A stretch of 64,000 nucleotides of DNA from Peptoniphilus_A harei_B. Lineage in GTDB: Bacteria; Bacillota; Clostridia; Tissierellales; Peptoniphilaceae. The DNA lies in the NCBI GenBank assembly GCA_032560695.1, contig JAWGHR010000007.1, forward strand, positions 21,080-85,079, given 5' to 3'. This document shows, in pieces, positions 25,205 to 33,051 of the stretch. How positions within the stretch are numbered: position 1 is the stretch's first letter; every line of letters starts with the position of its first letter. The notes under the pieces are model-generated. The model made no database searches. It was not told where the DNA came from and saw only the letters and a program-made list of their open reading frames with translations. The position numbers and the translations under genes are program-made.

Positions 25205-26575
25205 TCAATCTTTTAAAAGAATCTTAGATGAAATAATTGTTGCAATTATTCCAAACACTGTAAGACCACTAGTTAATATAAACGCTGTTCCTGGTCCATT
25301 TGTCAATATGATATTTAAAATTATCGGCATGATAGCAAATGTTACAGCTGATATTATTGAGAAGGAAATTGAATAATTTCCAAGAGCAGTACTTTCTGAA
25401 TCAGGATCACAAATTTTTAGAAGTAAAAGTCCAGTTAAAAACACACCAGAGCTCATTCCTAAAGTGGCAATCATATGCTCAAACCAATCTACTTTTAAAT
25501 ATCTCTTACATAAGAATAAAAGTATTGCAACCGTTCCAATAAATCCTAATATTACCATTACCATTATAGGAACAAAGTAAGTAAATACAGTTTTTAAAGG
25601 AAGTGATGCAACAGCACCGATTACAGCAAACTCTGTAAGTGATCCTGTGATTTTTCCCTTCACATTAGAGTCTATCAAGAAATCTAACTTTAATTTCCTG
25701 ATTATTCCCCATATAGCAAACATTACAATGATTCCATATGCCCAAACAGAAATAGATTTAAGTCCTGGAATATTATATTTTTTAGAAATAGCAAGTATTC
25801 CATAGGCAATTAAACAACCCAAAAATATTATTGCAGAATGGAAAGTTACAGTATCCATTGATGCAGATTTTGTTGTTTCTCTACCAAGAGAACCTTGTTT
25901 ACTTATATCTCTTTGATATCCAATCTTAACATCTCGAGGGATATCCCCTGGTTCTTTAAGAACTGAAGTTTCGCCTTTTCTTGCAGCCCAGTTAATGAGA
26001 ACCATACCTATTAGGATTCCTCCAACTAGACCAAATGTAGCCATAGTTACTGCAACACCTTGCGCTGTTTCCCAATATGGAATATTAAGTTCACTTAGCA
26101 TATTTCCAAGTATACCCGCAGTACCATGTCCTCCAGTATACCCTATACAAAGTTCCCAACCGAAAGTATCATACAAATCTTGACCCATTGATCTAAATAA
26201 CTCGTTTGTACCAAAACCAATAGCATTTTGAAGATAATAAGCTGCGAACATAATAAAAAATAGTGGAACTGCTGGTTTAAATTTATTCATCGCATTTTTT
26301 CCACCTAAATCAAGTCCAAGCGGAGTAGCTGTAACCACTGGTACAATTAAAATACCAGGTATTAACGACCAAATTTTAATCCATTCTTCTGGAATTGGAA
26401 GGACTCCAAATCCTATAGGTCCAAGTAGCAACAATATGAAACCTCCTATTACGCTCGCTGGTATGAAAGTTTCTTGAAAAGCTTTAATTTTTGCTCTCAT
26501 AAAAAATCCTATTAGTAAAAATAGTGCTAAAAAGCAAACACTTTGAAATAAAGTAGTTAGCATTGCGCCTGTCAT
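25205..26575 (-). CDS. gltS: GltS-family sodium/glutamate symporter
   Basis: Integral membrane transporter (456 aa, about 11-12 segments) related to the Na+-glutamate symporter GltS. The re-entrant loop signatures are visible: CIGYTGGHGTAG in the first half and GMSSGVFLTGLLLLK in the second, with PVVTATPLGLDLGG near the N-terminus. AGAGAGATGATT precedes the ATG. Placed between glutaminase and two amidohydrolase genes, it probably imports glutamate or releases it. Some family members carry other dicarboxylic amino acids, so the substrate is moderately sure. Confidence 0.87.
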   Translation of the reverse strand: MTGAMLTTLFQSVCFLALFLLIGFFMRAKIKAFQETFIPASVIGGFILLLLGPIGFGVLPIPEEWIKIWSLIPGILIVPVVTATPLGLDLGGKNAMNKFKPAVPLFFIMFAAYYLQNAIGFGTNELFRSMGQDLYDTFGWELCIGYTGGHGTAGILGNMLSELNIPYWETAQGVAVTMATFGLVGGILIGMVLINWAARKGETSVLKEPGDIPRDVKIGYQRDISKQGSLGRETTKSASMDTVTFHSAIIFLGCLIAYGILAISKKYNIPGLKSISVWAYGIIVMFAIWGIIRKLKLDFLIDSNVKGKITGSLTEFAVIGAVASLPLKTVFTYFVPIMVMVILGFIGTVAILLFLCKRYLKVDWFEHMIATLGMSSGVFLTGLLLLKICDPDSESTALGNYSISFSIISAVTFAIMPIILNIILTNGPGTAFILTSGLTVFGIIATIISSKILLKD

Positions 26576-26615
26576 ATAATCATCTCTCTTTCTTAATTAT
26601 TTTATAAATCTCGAT

Positions 26616-27533
26616 TTAATAATAACCCAATTTTAGTTCTTTAGAAATCATTTCTAACATCTTTACTCCAGCTACTGAATTCCCTGAACTATCCAGACCT
26701 GGACAGAATGTACATAGACCAATATCTTTATTAGTAGTGGCCATTATACCTCCACCAACACCGCTTTTAGCTGGAATTCCAATATTTATAGCAAAATCTC
26801 CCGAATAGTCATAAGTACCGCAAATTGACATAAGAGTCCTTAAAATTCTAGCATGTTCTTCGTCTATTACTCTTTTACCATCTATTCCTATTCCATTCCT
26901 AGAAATAATAGATGCTAAAATAGCTAAATCTTTTGTGTTAACCATGAGGCAACATGCTAAATTGTAAATATAAAGAACGTCCTCTATCTTTGTTTCTTTA
27001 TCAATACTGCCATGCTTTTTTAATATATAAGTGAGAGCTAAATTATTATCTCCACCTTTACCGGCTATTTTAAATAACTCTCTAGCATAATCAATATCTT
27101 CATTATCTGTTAAAATTTTTGCCTTTTCAAAAAGAACATCTATTGATTTTTCTTTAAATTTTTTGAAAATTAAATAAGAAGACATTATTGCCCCTGAATT
27201 TATAAAAGGATTTACTGGCTTTCCGTTTTCCATTTCCAAGTCTAAAATTGAATCATAGGGTTTTGAAGAACCTTTAAATCCAATATATTTTTTTATTTCT
27301 TCTATTTCATAATTTTCAAGCACGATTTCGAAAAGTATTACTTTTACAATGGACATTATTGCAAATTTTTCTCGAGATTTTCCTGCTTCATAAACAGTTC
27401 CATTTTTATCAATAATACACACTCCTAAAGCAGTCTTATCTGCATCTTTTAAAATTGGAATGTAATCAACTAGTTTGCCTTGATCTACAAAATCTTTTCC
27501 ATATTCTATTACTGAATTTAAAAAATTATCCAT
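26616..27533 (-). CDS. glsA: Glutaminase (beta-lactamase fold)
   Basis: Hydrolyses glutamine to glutamate and ammonia in the cytoplasm. Family motifs are all visible across 305 aa: the catalytic SxxK as MSIVK (about residue 61), NPFINSGAI, the YDYSGDFA block and IGIPAKSGVGGGIM. The residue before the catalytic Ser is Met rather than the usual Gln, and the SxxK interior is IV rather than IS, but nucleophile and lysine are retained. It starts 1 base after the preceding stop, with GAAGGAAG as binding site. With GltS it makes a glutamine-to-glutamate module. Confidence 0.95.
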   Translation of the reverse strand: MDNFLNSVIEYGKDFVDQGKLVDYIPILKDADKTALGVCIIDKNGTVYEAGKSREKFAIMSIVKVILFEIVLENYEIEEIKKYIGFKGSSKPYDSILDLEMENGKPVNPFINSGAIMSSYLIFKKFKEKSIDVLFEKAKILTDNEDIDYARELFKIAGKGGDNNLALTYILKKHGSIDKETKIEDVLYIYNLACCLMVNTKDLAILASIISRNGIGIDGKRVIDEEHARILRTLMSICGTYDYSGDFAINIGIPAKSGVGGGIMATTNKDIGLCTFCPGLDSSGNSVAGVKMLEMISKELKLGYY

Positions 27534-27534
27534 A

Positions 27535-28245
27535 TTAATCTTCCTTCTTCACTAATTTTACGATTCCTGACTTATAAAAAGAGTAGGAAATTAGAAGTGT
27601 CACAACTAACATAATTAACATGGCATAACCTTCTTTTCCTGCTATTGGCATTACTAAGAAGTTAAAAGCATATACTATTGCTAAAGCTACAATTGCTATT
27701 AATGGTCTTCTTGGTGCCTTGTATTTTGAACCTGCACTTGTTGAAATAAAGGCAGAAATTCCCATTGAACCATATAGAGCTGGTAAAATATAAGTTGTGG
27801 CTGTTGCAACAGTTTCTGTTTGAAGGATTGGTTTTAATGGTGCCAAAAGAATAACTCCAATTACTATAGTAATCATTGAAACCATTCCTGAAACTGTTAC
27901 TGCAATCATTCCCATAACGTCTGCTTCTTCTGTACCAGGAGTTGCATCTACAGTTGCAATTGCTGAAAGGTAGCAAGGGAATTTAATATTCATTACATTT
28001 CCTAAAATTGAATTAAGATAACATGTCGTACCACCTATAGGTATCATTGTAAGTTGTTCTGCAAGTGCTGTTGGTACGAATAACGCAAGTAATGGTCCTG
28101 CCACTGACCCAATAAGTGACCACTCCGGCCACATTCCATAAATTGTACACATTATAGCTGGTATACCAAGCATTAGTGTCATTGCAATTAAAGTTGCAAT
28201 AATTCCGTATCTGTAAGTATTTCTCATATAATTTGACATTTGCAT
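27535..28245 (-). CDS. Multi-pass membrane protein, YjiG/nucleoside-recognition-like (236 aa)
   Basis: About seven hydrophobic segments, no catalytic motif. The conserved-looking parts are TMIPIGGTTCYLNSILGNVMNIKFPCYLSA and the adjacent acidic TPGTEEADVMGM loop, which resembles YjiG-type or carrier proteins. AGGAGGTTAATT precedes the ATG. It lies 2 bases after the DUF5058-like gene and 1 base before glsA. The two membrane proteins probably form one transporter for a glutamine-related substrate. The transporter role is inference from topology and operon context only. Confidence 0.62.
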   Translation of the reverse strand: MQMSNYMRNTYRYGIIATLIAMTLMLGIPAIMCTIYGMWPEWSLIGSVAGPLLALFVPTALAEQLTMIPIGGTTCYLNSILGNVMNIKFPCYLSAIATVDATPGTEEADVMGMIAVTVSGMVSMITIVIGVILLAPLKPILQTETVATATTYILPALYGSMGISAFISTSAGSKYKAPRRPLIAIVALAIVYAFNFLVMPIAGKEGYAMLIMLVVTLLISYSFYKSGIVKLVKKED

Positions 28246-28247
28246 AA

Positions 28248-28973
28248 TTAACCTCCTATTCCCATATTAGTAAAAACAACTGCGGCTGCCATTGCTCCAA
28301 CAAGGGCAAAGGACATTGTAAAATCGTTTAACCATGAAATTTTATACTTTGCTGCAAGCTTTGAACAAATAACAGTAATGAGCATACTAACTATAATTGT
28401 AAGTAAGTGAATTTTTGACTTCACTGATTGAACTGGAACGAATACGGACATCATACCAATTACAAGAACTGATAAGGCAAGGTCTACAAAAGGTGTGTCC
28501 TTTTCTCCAGCCTTAAGTACTCCTGTATGTACTCTTTTAAGAGCAAAAATGTTGAAAACCATTCCAGCCATAATAGAAATACTCATTACAAACATAATTG
28601 CTCCAATTACAGTCGATGTACCATTTGCTAGGAAGTCCTCAAATCCAGAAAAACCTGCTCCTTTTACAGAAAGGTCTGCTGCCATTAGTTCATAAGGTAA
28701 AGAACCTACAACTGAAAGTCTAAACCATGGCCATGGTACTCCAAGAATTGGTGCAAGAGTAATAAGTCCAATAATAACAGAAATTGATGGTACTATTGAA
28801 AAAATTACTGAAGATCTAATTACAGAATTAATCTTGTCCTGCGTAATGTTCAATTCTTTTGCTCTTTTAATTGCTCTTTTGCAAAAAAAGATACACATTC
28901 CAAAAATTATAGCTAACGATACTCCAACTAAAAGATAAAGTGGTTTTGAATTTAAAATACTTAATAAATCCAT
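28248..28973 (-). CDS. DUF5058-like membrane protein (241 aa)
   Basis: First gene of the operon. Six or seven hydrophobic segments; the region VIFSIVPSISVIIGLITLAP followed by GVPWPWFRLSVVGSLPYELMAADL matches the pattern I associate with DUF5058 proteins, often encoded next to a second membrane protein and M20 hydrolases. The frame opens 18 bases earlier, but AAAGGAGATGAG selects the ATG at 28973. Function has not been shown for the family to my knowledge. A two-subunit uptake system for an acylated or amidated amino acid would fit the neighbours. Confidence 0.68.
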   Translation of the reverse strand: MDLLSILNSKPLYLLVGVSLAIIFGMCIFFCKRAIKRAKELNITQDKINSVIRSSVIFSIVPSISVIIGLITLAPILGVPWPWFRLSVVGSLPYELMAADLSVKGAGFSGFEDFLANGTSTVIGAIMFVMSISIMAGMVFNIFALKRVHTGVLKAGEKDTPFVDLALSVLVIGMMSVFVPVQSVKSKIHLLTIIVSMLITVICSKLAAKYKISWLNDFTMSFALVGAMAAAVVFTNMGIGG

Positions 28974-29045
28974 AAACTCATCTCCTTTCAAAAAATTTCG
29001 AATCTATTAAATCCTTTAAGCAAAGACTCAATGTTCGATATATTT

Positions 29046-29074
29046 ATTATAACTAAGATTTAATTTAAATTAAA
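29046..29074 (-). promoter_or_regulatory. Promoter and palindromic operator candidate of the glutamine/acyl-amino-acid operon
   Basis: Minus strand TATAAT (29046-29051) with TTTAAT (29069-29074) 17 bases upstream. A perfect 16-base palindrome TTTAATTTAAATTAAA (29059-29074) covers the spacer and -35 box. Confidence 0.5.
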
Positions 29075-29170
29075 CCGTGATTTAGTAAAATAATATAATA
29101 AATTATTAATTCTTCGTTTTAATCAATTTTTGCCTTTTTTATGTACAAAATTTCTGTATACTATAATAAT

Positions 29171-29187
29171 TTTTACATCATGTAAAA
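29171..29187. promoter_or_regulatory. Perfect 17-base inverted repeat upstream of the DUF5058 operon
   Basis: TTTTACATCATGTAAAA, symmetric about one central base, 200 bases before the first operon gene and just outside the pyrD terminator. It could be an operator for a dimeric regulator; no regulator gene is adjacent. Confidence 0.4.
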
Positions 29188-29197
29188 TTTTTCTTAA

Positions 29198-29227
29198 TAA
29201 AAAAGAACTCCCTACTCAGGAGTCCTG
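29198..29227 (-). terminator. Terminator of the pyrBIKD operon
   Basis: Minus strand AGGACTCC / GGAGTTCT stem followed by TTTTT, 20 bases after the pyrD stop. Confidence 0.8.
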
Positions 29228-29246
29228 AAATTAAAATTTATAATTT

Positions 29247-30152
29247 TTAAACTAATTTTTTTATAAAGTCATTTATATTTTTATTTTTTTCTTCCAAATA
29301 GCTTTCAAGATCTGTGATAATTTCTGCTCCTCCATTGGGATTCATGAAGTTATAGGTTCCAACCTCTACAGCTGTGGCACCTGCCATCAAAAACTCTAAG
29401 ACGTCCCTGTAGTTAGATATGCCTCCCATGCCAATTATTGGAATATCTACATTTTTTGCAACTTGATGAAGGATCCTTAAAGCAATTGGTTTTACTGCTG
29501 GACCTGATAGGCCTGCGTAAGTATTTTCAAAGGGAATTTCTTCTCTATCTAAATCAATGGCCATGCCGAGAATTGTGTTTATAAGGGAAAGACCTGTTGC
29601 ACCTTCGGCTTCCACTGCCTTGGCTATGCCAACAATGTCGCCAGCATTAGGAGATAATTTTACAAAAACTTTTTTGTTTGTAACCTTCATAACTTCTCTA
29701 ACAACTTTTGCGGCAGAGTCCTTGTCCATTCCAAAGGCCATGCCACCTTCCTTAACGTTAGGGCAAGATATATTTAATTCAATGGCTGCAAAGTCATAGT
29801 CATTTAAAATTTCTGCTGACTCAATATACTCTTCTATGGTATTGCCACCAAGGTTTACAAAGACTTCTGTCCCAAGTTTATTCATGTCGTGGATTTTTGT
29901 CTTAACAAATTCTTCAACTCCTGGGTTCTCGAGTCCTATTGAGTTTAAAATCCCCGATGGAGTTTCCCAAATTCTTATTCCATCATTTCCCTTCTTAGGA
30001 TGTCTTGTGATCCCCTTGGAAGAAATTCCCCCTAAGATTTTTGGGTCGTAAAAGTCTTTAAACTCTTCTCCAAATCCATAAGTTCCACTTGCCATTATTA
30101 TTGGATTTTTTAATTTTATCCCTGCTAAATCTATTTCAGTCCTAGAAGTCAA
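29247..30152 (-). CDS. pyrD: Dihydroorotate dehydrogenase, class 1B catalytic subunit
   Basis: FMN enzyme that oxidises dihydroorotate to orotate, the fourth step of pyrimidine synthesis. Residues of the family are visible: ASGTYGFGEEF, NLGGN, the active-site LNISCPNVKEGG (base Cys), KLSPNAGDI, and GMGGISNYRDVLEF, with GATAVEVGT near the end. Length 301 aa is normal. The gene starts with TTG at 30152, 14 bases inside... more exactly 11 bases inside the end of pyrK, behind GGGGAG, with no nearby ATG. It works with PyrK, so electrons pass to NAD+. Last gene of the operon. Confidence 0.96.
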   Translation of the reverse strand: MTSRTEIDLAGIKLKNPIIMASGTYGFGEEFKDFYDPKILGGISSKGITRHPKKGNDGIRIWETPSGILNSIGLENPGVEEFVKTKIHDMNKLGTEVFVNLGGNTIEEYIESAEILNDYDFAAIELNISCPNVKEGGMAFGMDKDSAAKVVREVMKVTNKKVFVKLSPNAGDIVGIAKAVEAEGATGLSLINTILGMAIDLDREEIPFENTYAGLSGPAVKPIALRILHQVAKNVDIPIIGMGGISNYRDVLEFLMAGATAVEVGTYNFMNPNGGAEIITDLESYLEEKNKNINDFIKKLV

Positions 30153-30843
30153 TTAAATCACTCCCCTTAAATATTGGTCCTTCCTTGCAAGATCTTTTCC
30201 TACCCTTCTTTGTCTCACAAGAACATGATAAGCAGGCACCAACTCCACATCCCATTCTCTTTTCTAATGAAACATAAGTAGTGATGTCATGGTCTTTTGC
30301 AAGTTCAACAACTTTTTTCATCATAATTTCTGGTCCACAAGTGTAAATTAAGTCGTGGTTTTCGAAATCAATTATATCTGTTATGAAGCCGCCTTTTTTT
30401 ATTTTTATGTCACAACTAATATCCTTAAAGGCATTTTCAAGTTCCAGTTCTTCTCTTTCCCCAATGTAGAGAGTAATTTTTGAATTTGGTTTAAGTTTTT
30501 GAATTTCCTTAATTAGATAGTGGAAGGGAGCAACTCCAACTCCACCACCAACTAGGGCAACTTCATCTAGGTTGGCGTAAAAAGCATTTCCAAAGGGACC
30601 AAATAATTTTATCTCGTCGCCTTTCTTTAAACTTTCAAGGATCCTTGTTCCCTCTCCTCTTTTTTCAATTAAGAAGTCAACTCCTTCTGTAACGTCATAA
30701 ACTGAAATCGGTCTTGAAAGAGTTGGGTAAGAATCCCATGCCCTTAGCATAAAAAATTGTCCTGGATAAACTTTTACATCTAAGTCTGTTCTCAGTATGA
30801 AGTAGTCCTTGCATACATCAATGTTTTCTATTATCTTTGCCAT
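30142..30843 (-). CDS. pyrK: Dihydroorotate dehydrogenase electron-transfer subunit
   Basis: FAD and [2Fe-2S] subunit (233 aa) that links class 1B PyrD to NAD+. Visible are the FAD region RPISVYDV, the NAD-binding GGGVGVAPFHYLI, CGPEIMMKKV and the cysteine cluster MGCGVGACLSCSCETK...RSCKEGPIF typical of PyrK. An ATG 12 bases upstream (30855) is also in frame, but GGAG lies six bases before the ATG at 30843, so I take the latter. Directly follows pyrI and overlaps pyrD. Confidence 0.94.
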   Translation of the reverse strand: MAKIIENIDVCKDYFILRTDLDVKVYPGQFFMLRAWDSYPTLSRPISVYDVTEGVDFLIEKRGEGTRILESLKKGDEIKLFGPFGNAFYANLDEVALVGGGVGVAPFHYLIKEIQKLKPNSKITLYIGEREELELENAFKDISCDIKIKKGGFITDIIDFENHDLIYTCGPEIMMKKVVELAKDHDITTYVSLEKRMGCGVGACLSCSCETKKGRKRSCKEGPIFKGSDLIDF

Positions 30844-30844
30844 A

Positions 30845-31276
30845 TCATTCTCCATATGTGGTTATTGTGTCACAATATTCGCACTTGTATTCTTTCTTGT
30901 CCCTGCTGTATAAGAAGAACTTGTGACCTGGTATTTCTCTCTCAGAGTTTGTGATACATCTTGGGTTCTTGCAAGTCAAGACATCTTCCACAACCTCTGG
31001 CATTTCCATGCGAATTTTTTTCACTCTTTCCCCATCTTCAATAAAGTTTACTGTTGTGTGAGGAGCAATTAGTCCTAGGACTGTGAAGTCCAGGTCGTAG
31101 TCAGTTTCTATTTTTATTAGGTCCTTCTTGCCCATGGAAGTTGAGAAAATATTTTGCATAAGTACAACTGCATCTGTGACTTTGTCGAGTTCAAGGGCCT
31201 TATAAAGAACGTGAGCCCTACCAGCTTCTATGTGGTCAAGTACAATTCCCTTTTTTATTTTTGAAACATTTATCAT
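30845..31276 (-). CDS. pyrI: Aspartate carbamoyltransferase regulatory subunit
   Basis: Zinc-binding regulatory chain (143 aa) of an E. coli-type aspartate carbamoyltransferase. The N-terminal allosteric domain shows KKGIVLDHIEAG and a nucleotide-binding LGLIAPHTTVNFI. The C-terminal zinc domain has the four cysteines in CKNPRCITNSE and YKCEYC. It overlaps pyrB by 4 bases (ATGA). Allosteric control by CTP/ATP at the protein level fits the apparent lack of a PyrR attenuator upstream. Confidence 0.96.
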   Translation of the reverse strand: MINVSKIKKGIVLDHIEAGRAHVLYKALELDKVTDAVVLMQNIFSTSMGKKDLIKIETDYDLDFTVLGLIAPHTTVNFIEDGERVKKIRMEMPEVVEDVLTCKNPRCITNSEREIPGHKFFLYSRDKKEYKCEYCDTITTYGE

Positions 31277-32184
31277 TTTGTAACCTCCAAAAGTTTCATG
31301 ATCAGTGCCATCCTACCATACATTCCAAATTTTGTTTGCTCAAAGTAAACTGCTCGAGGGTCTTTATCCACTTCTGGCGCAATTTCATTTACTCTTGGTA
31401 GAGGATGAAGGATAATCATGTCTTCTTTCGCATTTTTTAATTTCTCTTCAGTTAAGATGTAGTAGTCCTTTAACCTTTCATACTCATCTGAAGAAACAAA
31501 TCTTTCCTTTTGAACTCTTGACATGTAGAGGACGTCTAAGTCATCTATTACACTTACAAGGTCCCTAGTCTCCTTGTAGTTTTCCTCGTCTATAAAGTTC
31601 TTAAAAGGATCTGGCATCTTGAGTTCTTCTGGCGAAATAAAAATAAATTTCACATTTTCATATCGGTTAAGGGCTCTCACAAGAGAGTGAATTGTCCTTC
31701 CAAATTTTAAGTCACCACAAAGTCCCACAGTTAAGTTGTCAAAGGATTTTTTGTAATGCCTAATTGTTATTAAGTCTGCAAGAGTTTGAGTTGGGTGGAA
31801 GTGTCCACCGTCTCCTGCATTTATAATTGGCATGGTCTTCACAGTCTTTGATGCCATAAGGGCTGCCCCTTCCTTAGGGTGACGCATGGCACAAATATCT
31901 GCATAGTTTTCTATAACTCTAATTGTATCAAGTAGGGTCTCTCCTTTTGTCGATGAACTTACACCTGCGTCAGAAAAACCAATTACTTGTCCTCCCAATC
32001 TTAGCATGGCAGTCTCAAAGGAAAGTCTTGTCCTAGTGGAAGGCTCAAAAAAAAGACTAGCCAATAACTTATTGTCGCAAACGTGAGAATAATTATCTGG
32101 ATTTGCAATAATGTCATCAACTAGTCTAAAAATTTCTTCGTATTCTTCAGTTGTAAAATCTAGTGGCTCAATTAAATGTTTCAT
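31273..32184 (-). CDS. pyrB: Aspartate carbamoyltransferase catalytic subunit
   Basis: Joins carbamoyl phosphate and aspartate, the committed step of pyrimidine synthesis. Motifs: FEPSTRTRLSFETAM (carbamoyl phosphate site), an SSSTKGETLLDT loop (80s loop equivalent), MRHPKEGAA, HPTQTLADL and ILHPLPRVNEI. Length 303 aa is normal. The frame opens 12 bases upstream, but GGAGGTTAGG selects the ATG at 32184. First gene of pyrBIKD; pyrC, pyrE and pyrF are not in the window. Confidence 0.97.
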   Translation of the reverse strand: MKHLIEPLDFTTEEYEEIFRLVDDIIANPDNYSHVCDNKLLASLFFEPSTRTRLSFETAMLRLGGQVIGFSDAGVSSSTKGETLLDTIRVIENYADICAMRHPKEGAALMASKTVKTMPIINAGDGGHFHPTQTLADLITIRHYKKSFDNLTVGLCGDLKFGRTIHSLVRALNRYENVKFIFISPEELKMPDPFKNFIDEENYKETRDLVSVIDDLDVLYMSRVQKERFVSSDEYERLKDYYILTEEKLKNAKEDMIILHPLPRVNEIAPEVDKDPRAVYFEQTKFGMYGRMALIMKLLEVTK

Positions 32185-32215
32185 CCTAACCTCCATCTAA
32201 TATTTTATCTTTTCC

Positions 32216-32244
32216 ATATTACTTCAAATTTTTATAATTGTAAA
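32216..32244 (-). promoter_or_regulatory. Promoter of the pyrBIKD operon
   Basis: Minus strand TTTACA (32239-32244), 17-base spacer, TAATAT (32216-32221). The leader is only about 25 bases, too short for a PyrR-type attenuator. Confidence 0.6.
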
Positions 32245-32298
32245 GTATAATAGAAAAAATATGTTATACTTTAATTAATTAAAATTTAAGGAGCAATT

Positions 32299-32835
32299 AT
32301 GATTTATTTAATACTAGGGCACTCTGGCTCAGGCAAGTCTACTATAAGAAATGCCTTGACCTCTCACGGAATAGAAAAAATAATTACTTACACAACTAGA
32401 AAACCAAGAATCTCTGAAGTTGATGGGATGGATTATAACTTCATTGACTCAGATCTTTTTAAGAAGATGGACAAGGACAATTTATTTATTGGGACAACTT
32501 GCTACGTGGGAAATTATTATTCAACTCTAAAGGAAGACCTTGAAAAGAATAACAACCTGGATAAGGACTGCGTAATTGTAGTAGACAAGGAAGGCGTCAT
32601 AGCTATAAAAAAAGAATTTGAAAATGCCAAATCAATTTATCTAAAGTGCTCAAGGGATACTTTGAGGGACAGGATGATAAAGAGACACGACAATGAAAAT
32701 GATATAGAAAAGAGACTTGATGTCTTAGAAAACCTTGACCCCTACGCTGACTACATCATTGATGCTGACAGGGATATAGACTCCGTCTTTGAAGATGTAA
32801 TTAGCCTTATGAAAAATATCAAGGAAGGAAAATGA
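32299..32835 (+). CDS. Guanylate kinase-like nucleoside-phosphate kinase
   Basis: P-loop kinase (178 aa): GHSGSGKSTI at residues 7-16 (Walker A) and the guanylate-kinase signature TYTTRKPRISEVDGMDYNFI, which normally contacts GMP. It is slightly shorter than typical Gmk (about 200 aa), and its lid region is reduced and divergent. It may be a second, specialised guanylate kinase rather than the housekeeping enzyme. AAGGAGCAATT precedes the ATG. Divergent from pyrB and 60 bases upstream of the FMN riboswitch, so it stands alone. Confidence 0.75.
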   Translation: MIYLILGHSGSGKSTIRNALTSHGIEKIITYTTRKPRISEVDGMDYNFIDSDLFKKMDKDNLFIGTTCYVGNYYSTLKEDLEKNNNLDKDCVIVVDKEGVIAIKKEFENAKSIYLKCSRDTLRDRMIKRHDNENDIEKRLDVLENLDPYADYIIDADRDIDSVFEDVISLMKNIKEGK

Positions 32836-32893
32836 TTTACTTTTTCTTGACAATTTAATTTCTAGTGTTATTATAAATTTATAAGTTAATAAA

Positions 32894-32999
32894 ACTCTTC
32901 AGGGCGAGGTGCAATTCCTCACCGGCGGTAAAGTCCGCGAGCGAAAGCTGAATTGGTGCAATTCCAATACCGACAGTATAGTCTGGATGAAAGAAGATA
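32894..32999 (+). promoter_or_regulatory. FMN riboswitch (RFN element)
   Basis: The RFN conserved blocks appear in order: CTTCAGGGCGAGGTG near 32897, CCTCACCGGCGGTA, GTCCGCGAGC, TACCGACAGTATAGTC and CTGGATGAAAGAAGA near 32983. It precedes the riboflavin biosynthesis operon and is followed by an intrinsic terminator, so FMN should cause premature termination. Confidence 0.97.
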
Positions 33000-33015
33000 A
33001 TTTTTTGAATTTTTT

Positions 33016-33039
33016 GAGCCCTGCATGGGCTCTTTTTTT
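33016..33039 (+). terminator. FMN-riboswitch expression-platform terminator
   Basis: GAGCCC-TGCAT-GGGCTC followed by TTTTTTTA, between the aptamer and ribD. The presence of the hairpin excludes the in-frame ATG at 33025 as a start. Confidence 0.9.
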
Positions 33040-33051
33040 ATAGGTGATTTA

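Noticed and set aside
27662..27976. 104-residue minus-strand frame rich in Cys, Asn and Ser
   Set aside because: Out-of-frame shadow within the 236-aa membrane protein gene on the same strand.
32184..32298. PyrR-binding attenuator before pyrB
   Set aside because: The leader between promoter and start is about 25 bases, with no terminator or anti-terminator.
33025..33051. Upstream in-frame ATG as the ribD start
   Set aside because: It lies within the riboswitch terminator hairpin and has no ribosome binding site; the ATG at 33052 has AGGTGAT in front.
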